DNA of 16,702 bases, from NCBI GenBank assembly GCA_002359185.1, contig DEML01000096.1:163012-179713 (forward strand). Reading direction: 5' to 3'. This DNA comes from Planctomycetaceae bacterium UBA2671 (GTDB lineage Bacteria; Planctomycetota; Planctomycetia; Planctomycetales; Planctomycetaceae). Under the pieces are notes generated by a model. The model did not search any database. It had not been told where the DNA came from and saw nothing but the letters and a program-made list of their open reading frames with translations. Shown piece after piece: positions 14,835 through 16,702 of this stretch (positions within the stretch are counted from its first letter, which is position 1; each line of letters opens with the position of its first letter). Made by a program: the position numbers and the translations under genes.

Positions 14835-16184
14835 TCAATATTCATTGACCATGGGAAGCAATATCGTAAATTCTGTGCCTTGCGGGCTGCTATGAAAATC
14901 TATGTTTCCTTCATGCTGACGGATAATCTTATCGCATAAAGCCAGCCCCATGCCTGTTCCATCATTGCGGGTTGTGAAGTAGGGATCAAAAATCTGCGAT
15001 TGGATTTCCGGAGGAATCCCCTTTCCGGTATCAGCCACATCGATTTTCAGAAAATGATTCTGTTCGCTGAGTCGAAAACAAAGTTCACCACCTTCTGGCA
15101 TTGCTGCCATTGCATTCAATGCCAGATTTAACAGAACTTGTTCGAGCCGTACTGAGTCTGCCTCGATTGAAGCAGGAGGCTTCGCCGGCATTTCCACTTT
15201 GACGGATATATTTTGAGCTTTCATCTGTGGCCTCAACAGCCTTACCAGCTTCTCAATCAAGACTGAGAGATCGACCCAGGATTGTCCCAATTGAGTTGAA
15301 GAGGCGTAATTTCGAAATCCATCCAGAACATCGTTAATGCGTCGAACTTCAGTTTGCAGCACGTCGAGGAGTTCAACAATTTCTGCATCCGTCGGTTCCT
15401 GATTAAATTTTTCACAAAGAAGTTGAATATGCAGAGAGAGAGCACTGAGGGGATTTTTAATTTCATGCTGCAATCCAGCCGCGAGTGAACCGAGCCCCAT
15501 ATAACGTTCCATGCGACGTAACCGGGACTCCATCAATGCCTTTTCAGTGACATCGCGAACATGAATGACAGTACCAATTTCTTCACCCCGCTGATTCTTC
15601 AAAAGCGTACAACCTGCCCGTAATGTCTTTTCATGACCATTTGAATTAATACAGTAATCGAGATCGCGAATCGCATCGTGATGCTGGTCGACTTCCTCGC
15701 AGATTGTCCCGAGAAGTCCATGCTCGGGATTGATATCCGCAAGTGAAGTTCCTATTCCAGCATCTTCCAACCCCAGTAATTTGATGCCATGGGGATTGAT
15801 GCTGGTAATGATTCCCTTGTGGTCAGTCGTGATGACACCGGCGTCCATACTGGCCAGAATATCTGTCGCCAGAACTTTGACATCTCGAAGCGATTGCTCA
15901 CTGGTCATATAGCCGCGAATGACAAAGGCAATTGCAATCGCAGTTCCGATACTATTCAGGATGAGCAAGATCGAAAGACCGCTTTGAAGACGAAGATCTC
16001 CCGATAGTTCTGCAGCGGCTTCCAGATCTCCTCGGGGAAGGTGCTTGATAATACTTGCAAGAATTTCCTGCTCGCGGGCAACATCCAGCAATATCCAGGC
16101 CGTTAGTATTAAGGTTACCAGACTGAGAAAGGCCAGACCGAGTGCAAGCCTGCGAATGCCTCGACGATTCTTAATATCAAACAT
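14835..16184 (-). CDS. Membrane PAS-domain sensor histidine kinase, NtrB-like (449 aa)
   Basis: Two-component sensor kinase that autophosphorylates a histidine and passes the phosphate to a response regulator. Two membrane segments (about 13-35 and 68-90) enclose only about 35 residues outside the cytoplasm, so sensing is probably intramembrane or cytoplasmic. A PAS domain spans about 102-215 (opening near LASMDAGVITTDHKGIITSIN). The dimerisation/phosphoacceptor domain has H240 in AGLQHEIKNPLSALS. The ATPase domain shows the N box (LLNLALNAM, N357), G1 box DTGKGIP (385-391), F box DPYFTTRNDG and G2 box GTGMGLAL (409-416). The H-box and domain order resemble NtrB/AtoS-type kinases, whose partners are often NtrC-like sigma-54 activators. 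No response regulator lies next to it here, so it is an orphan within this window. The ATG start has no strong Shine-Dalgarno. Its signal is unknown. Confidence 0.93.
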   Translation of the reverse strand: MFDIKNRRGIRRLALGLAFLSLVTLILTAWILLDVAREQEILASIIKHLPRGDLEAAAELSGDLRLQSGLSILLILNSIGTAIAIAFVIRGYMTSEQSLRDVKVLATDILASMDAGVITTDHKGIITSINPHGIKLLGLEDAGIGTSLADINPEHGLLGTICEEVDQHHDAIRDLDYCINSNGHEKTLRAGCTLLKNQRGEEIGTVIHVRDVTEKALMESRLRRMERYMGLGSLAAGLQHEIKNPLSALSLHIQLLCEKFNQEPTDAEIVELLDVLQTEVRRINDVLDGFRNYASSTQLGQSWVDLSVLIEKLVRLLRPQMKAQNISVKVEMPAKPPASIEADSVRLEQVLLNLALNAMAAMPEGGELCFRLSEQNHFLKIDVADTGKGIPPEIQSQIFDPYFTTRNDGTGMGLALCDKIIRQHEGNIDFHSSPQGTEFTILLPMVNEY

Positions 16185-16423
16185 ATTTCGATCTTATTGA
16201 CAATGGGCTGTGAACTGACAAATTATCCTGGCAGGATAGCAGATCATTGACAGTCTTTACTCCTCGCAGCTGTTTGAAGAGATCGGCAACTGAATCTTTC
16301 TATTATTAATTGGATATCCAGATTGATCAATATTTCGATCAGTAGTAGAGCAGCAGGGTCCACTGTGCGGACCATGCTTATGGGCATACAAAGTAATAAC
16401 TGAAGTTTTGCAAATTCCAATCA
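16185..16423. other. Gene-free stretch upstream of the histidine kinase
   Basis: Presumed promoter region of the kinase on the minus strand. No coding frame was seen. A small hairpin at 16357-16373 has 5-bp arms GGTCC and GGACC with a 7-base loop. Confidence 0.5.
16357..16373. repeat. Short GGTCC/GGACC hairpin
   Basis: The arms GGTCC and GGACC are exact reverse complements around ACTGTGC. It lies about 50 bases before the larger inverted-repeat pair. I have a general memory of similar GGTCC-CTGTGCGGACC stretches between planctomycete genes, but this is not verified; one copy is seen here. Confidence 0.35.
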
Positions 16424-16449
16424 ATCTTAACCCGACGCGTCAGCGAGGG
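16424..16449. repeat. Left arm of a 26-bp perfect inverted repeat
   Basis: The arm begins ATCTTAACCC, contains the self-palindrome GACGCGTC at 16434-16441, and ends AGCGAGGG. It is the exact reverse complement of 16611-16636 over all 26 bases. The match ends at both edges. Confidence 0.85.
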
Positions 16450-16610
16450 ACCCGTGTGGGATTGTTAATCTGCTGGACTTGGTCTTTGGCAACCTGATTC
16501 AACGAATCAATAAACAACCAGCTTTTATGCTTCACAGGTCAGTTTTTCACGTGAAATAACAGTAGCCAACTGGTTTTAGAGTTTAACCGAATTTTTTATC
16601 GAAAGCCGTC

Positions 16611-16636
16611 CCCTCGCTGACGCGTCGGGTTAAGAT
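16611..16636. repeat. Right arm of the 26-bp perfect inverted repeat
   Basis: Starts CCCTCGCTGA, has the GACGCGTC core at 16619-16626, and ends GGGTTAAGAT. Exact reverse complement of the left arm, and 18 of 20 identical to the diverged copy at 34-53. Confidence 0.85.
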
Positions 16637-16702
16637 GCTCTCGATAATTCATACGCTGACTTCTCATTCGTTTTGAATTCTAAATCACCGTGCGCAATTA
16701 TT

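Larger units (their letters stand above)
16424..16636. repeat. REPIN-like or MITE-like element: inverted-repeat pair with 161-base spacer
   Basis: The two 26-base arms enclose 161 bases (16450-16610) with no gene. The whole unit is 213 bases, too small for a transposase. Arms that each contain their own palindrome and face each other across a spacer are the layout of REPINs, which RAYT transposases spread in other bacteria; a MITE is the alternative. The spacer has a 12-bp palindrome TTTCACGTGAAA at 16545-16556. No target-site duplication was found at the outer edges by eye. Confidence 0.55.

Noticed and set aside
16424..16636. The inverted-repeat pair read as a CRISPR fragment or an insertion sequence
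   Set aside because: The repeats are inverted, not direct, only two copies are present, and the 161-base spacer cannot encode a transposase.
16185..16702. Search for a small gene, tRNA or toxin-antitoxin pair in the terminal gene-free region
   Set aside because: No cloverleaf, no paired short frames with ribosome binding sites; only the inverted repeats are supported.

Overview
The window reads as chromosomal DNA of a planctomycete (Planctomycetota, probably a marine Planctomycetales of moderate GC). No 16S rRNA or other phylogenetic marker is present, so this rests on gene content: two secreted sulfatases, a very large secreted protein combining FG-GAP repeats with a PVC-type 'membrane-bound dehydrogenase' domain and a Pirellula/Verrucomicrobium-type haem domain, an OprP/O-like porin with an N-terminal coiled coil, and mostly weak ribosome binding sites. 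The genus is not determined.

Layout. Positions 67-2938 hold three minus-strand genes: an RpoD/SigA-type sigma-70 factor, a lipoprotein of unknown function, and a small DksA/TraR-like protein that has lost its zinc-binding cysteines but keeps the acidic coiled-coil tip motif. A strong hairpin terminator (2416-2456) follows the DksA-like gene. Positions 3279-8142 hold a plus-strand cluster: an N-sulfoglucosamine-sulfohydrolase-like sulfatase, a secreted alpha-toroid (prenyltransferase/squalene-oxidase-like) plus HEAT-like protein, and an arylsulfatase-A-like sulfatase. Converging on it from the other strand is the 1547-residue secreted multidomain haem protein (8166-12809), then an outer-membrane porin (13040-14485) and a membrane PAS histidine kinase (14835-16184), all on minus. 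The last 518 bases carry no gene but contain a perfect 26-bp inverted-repeat pair around a 161-bp spacer. A diverged third copy of the repeat lies at 34-53, at the other edge of the window.

Working together (inference). The two sulfatases and the toroid protein look like a desulfation unit for sulfated polysaccharide in the periplasm or at the cell surface. The 1547-residue protein and the porin could supply sugar oxidation, binding and uptake, but their different strand and large spacing mean co-function is only suggested. The sigma factor, the DksA-like protein and the histidine kinase are general regulators with no direct link to the sulfatase cluster visible here.

No complete novel defence system, CRISPR array, prophage, transposase or RNA gene was found. 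The most unusual items are the REPIN-like repeat pair, the cysteine-poor DksA-like protein, the 20-bp perfect palindrome just upstream of the giant haem protein, and that protein's domain combination.
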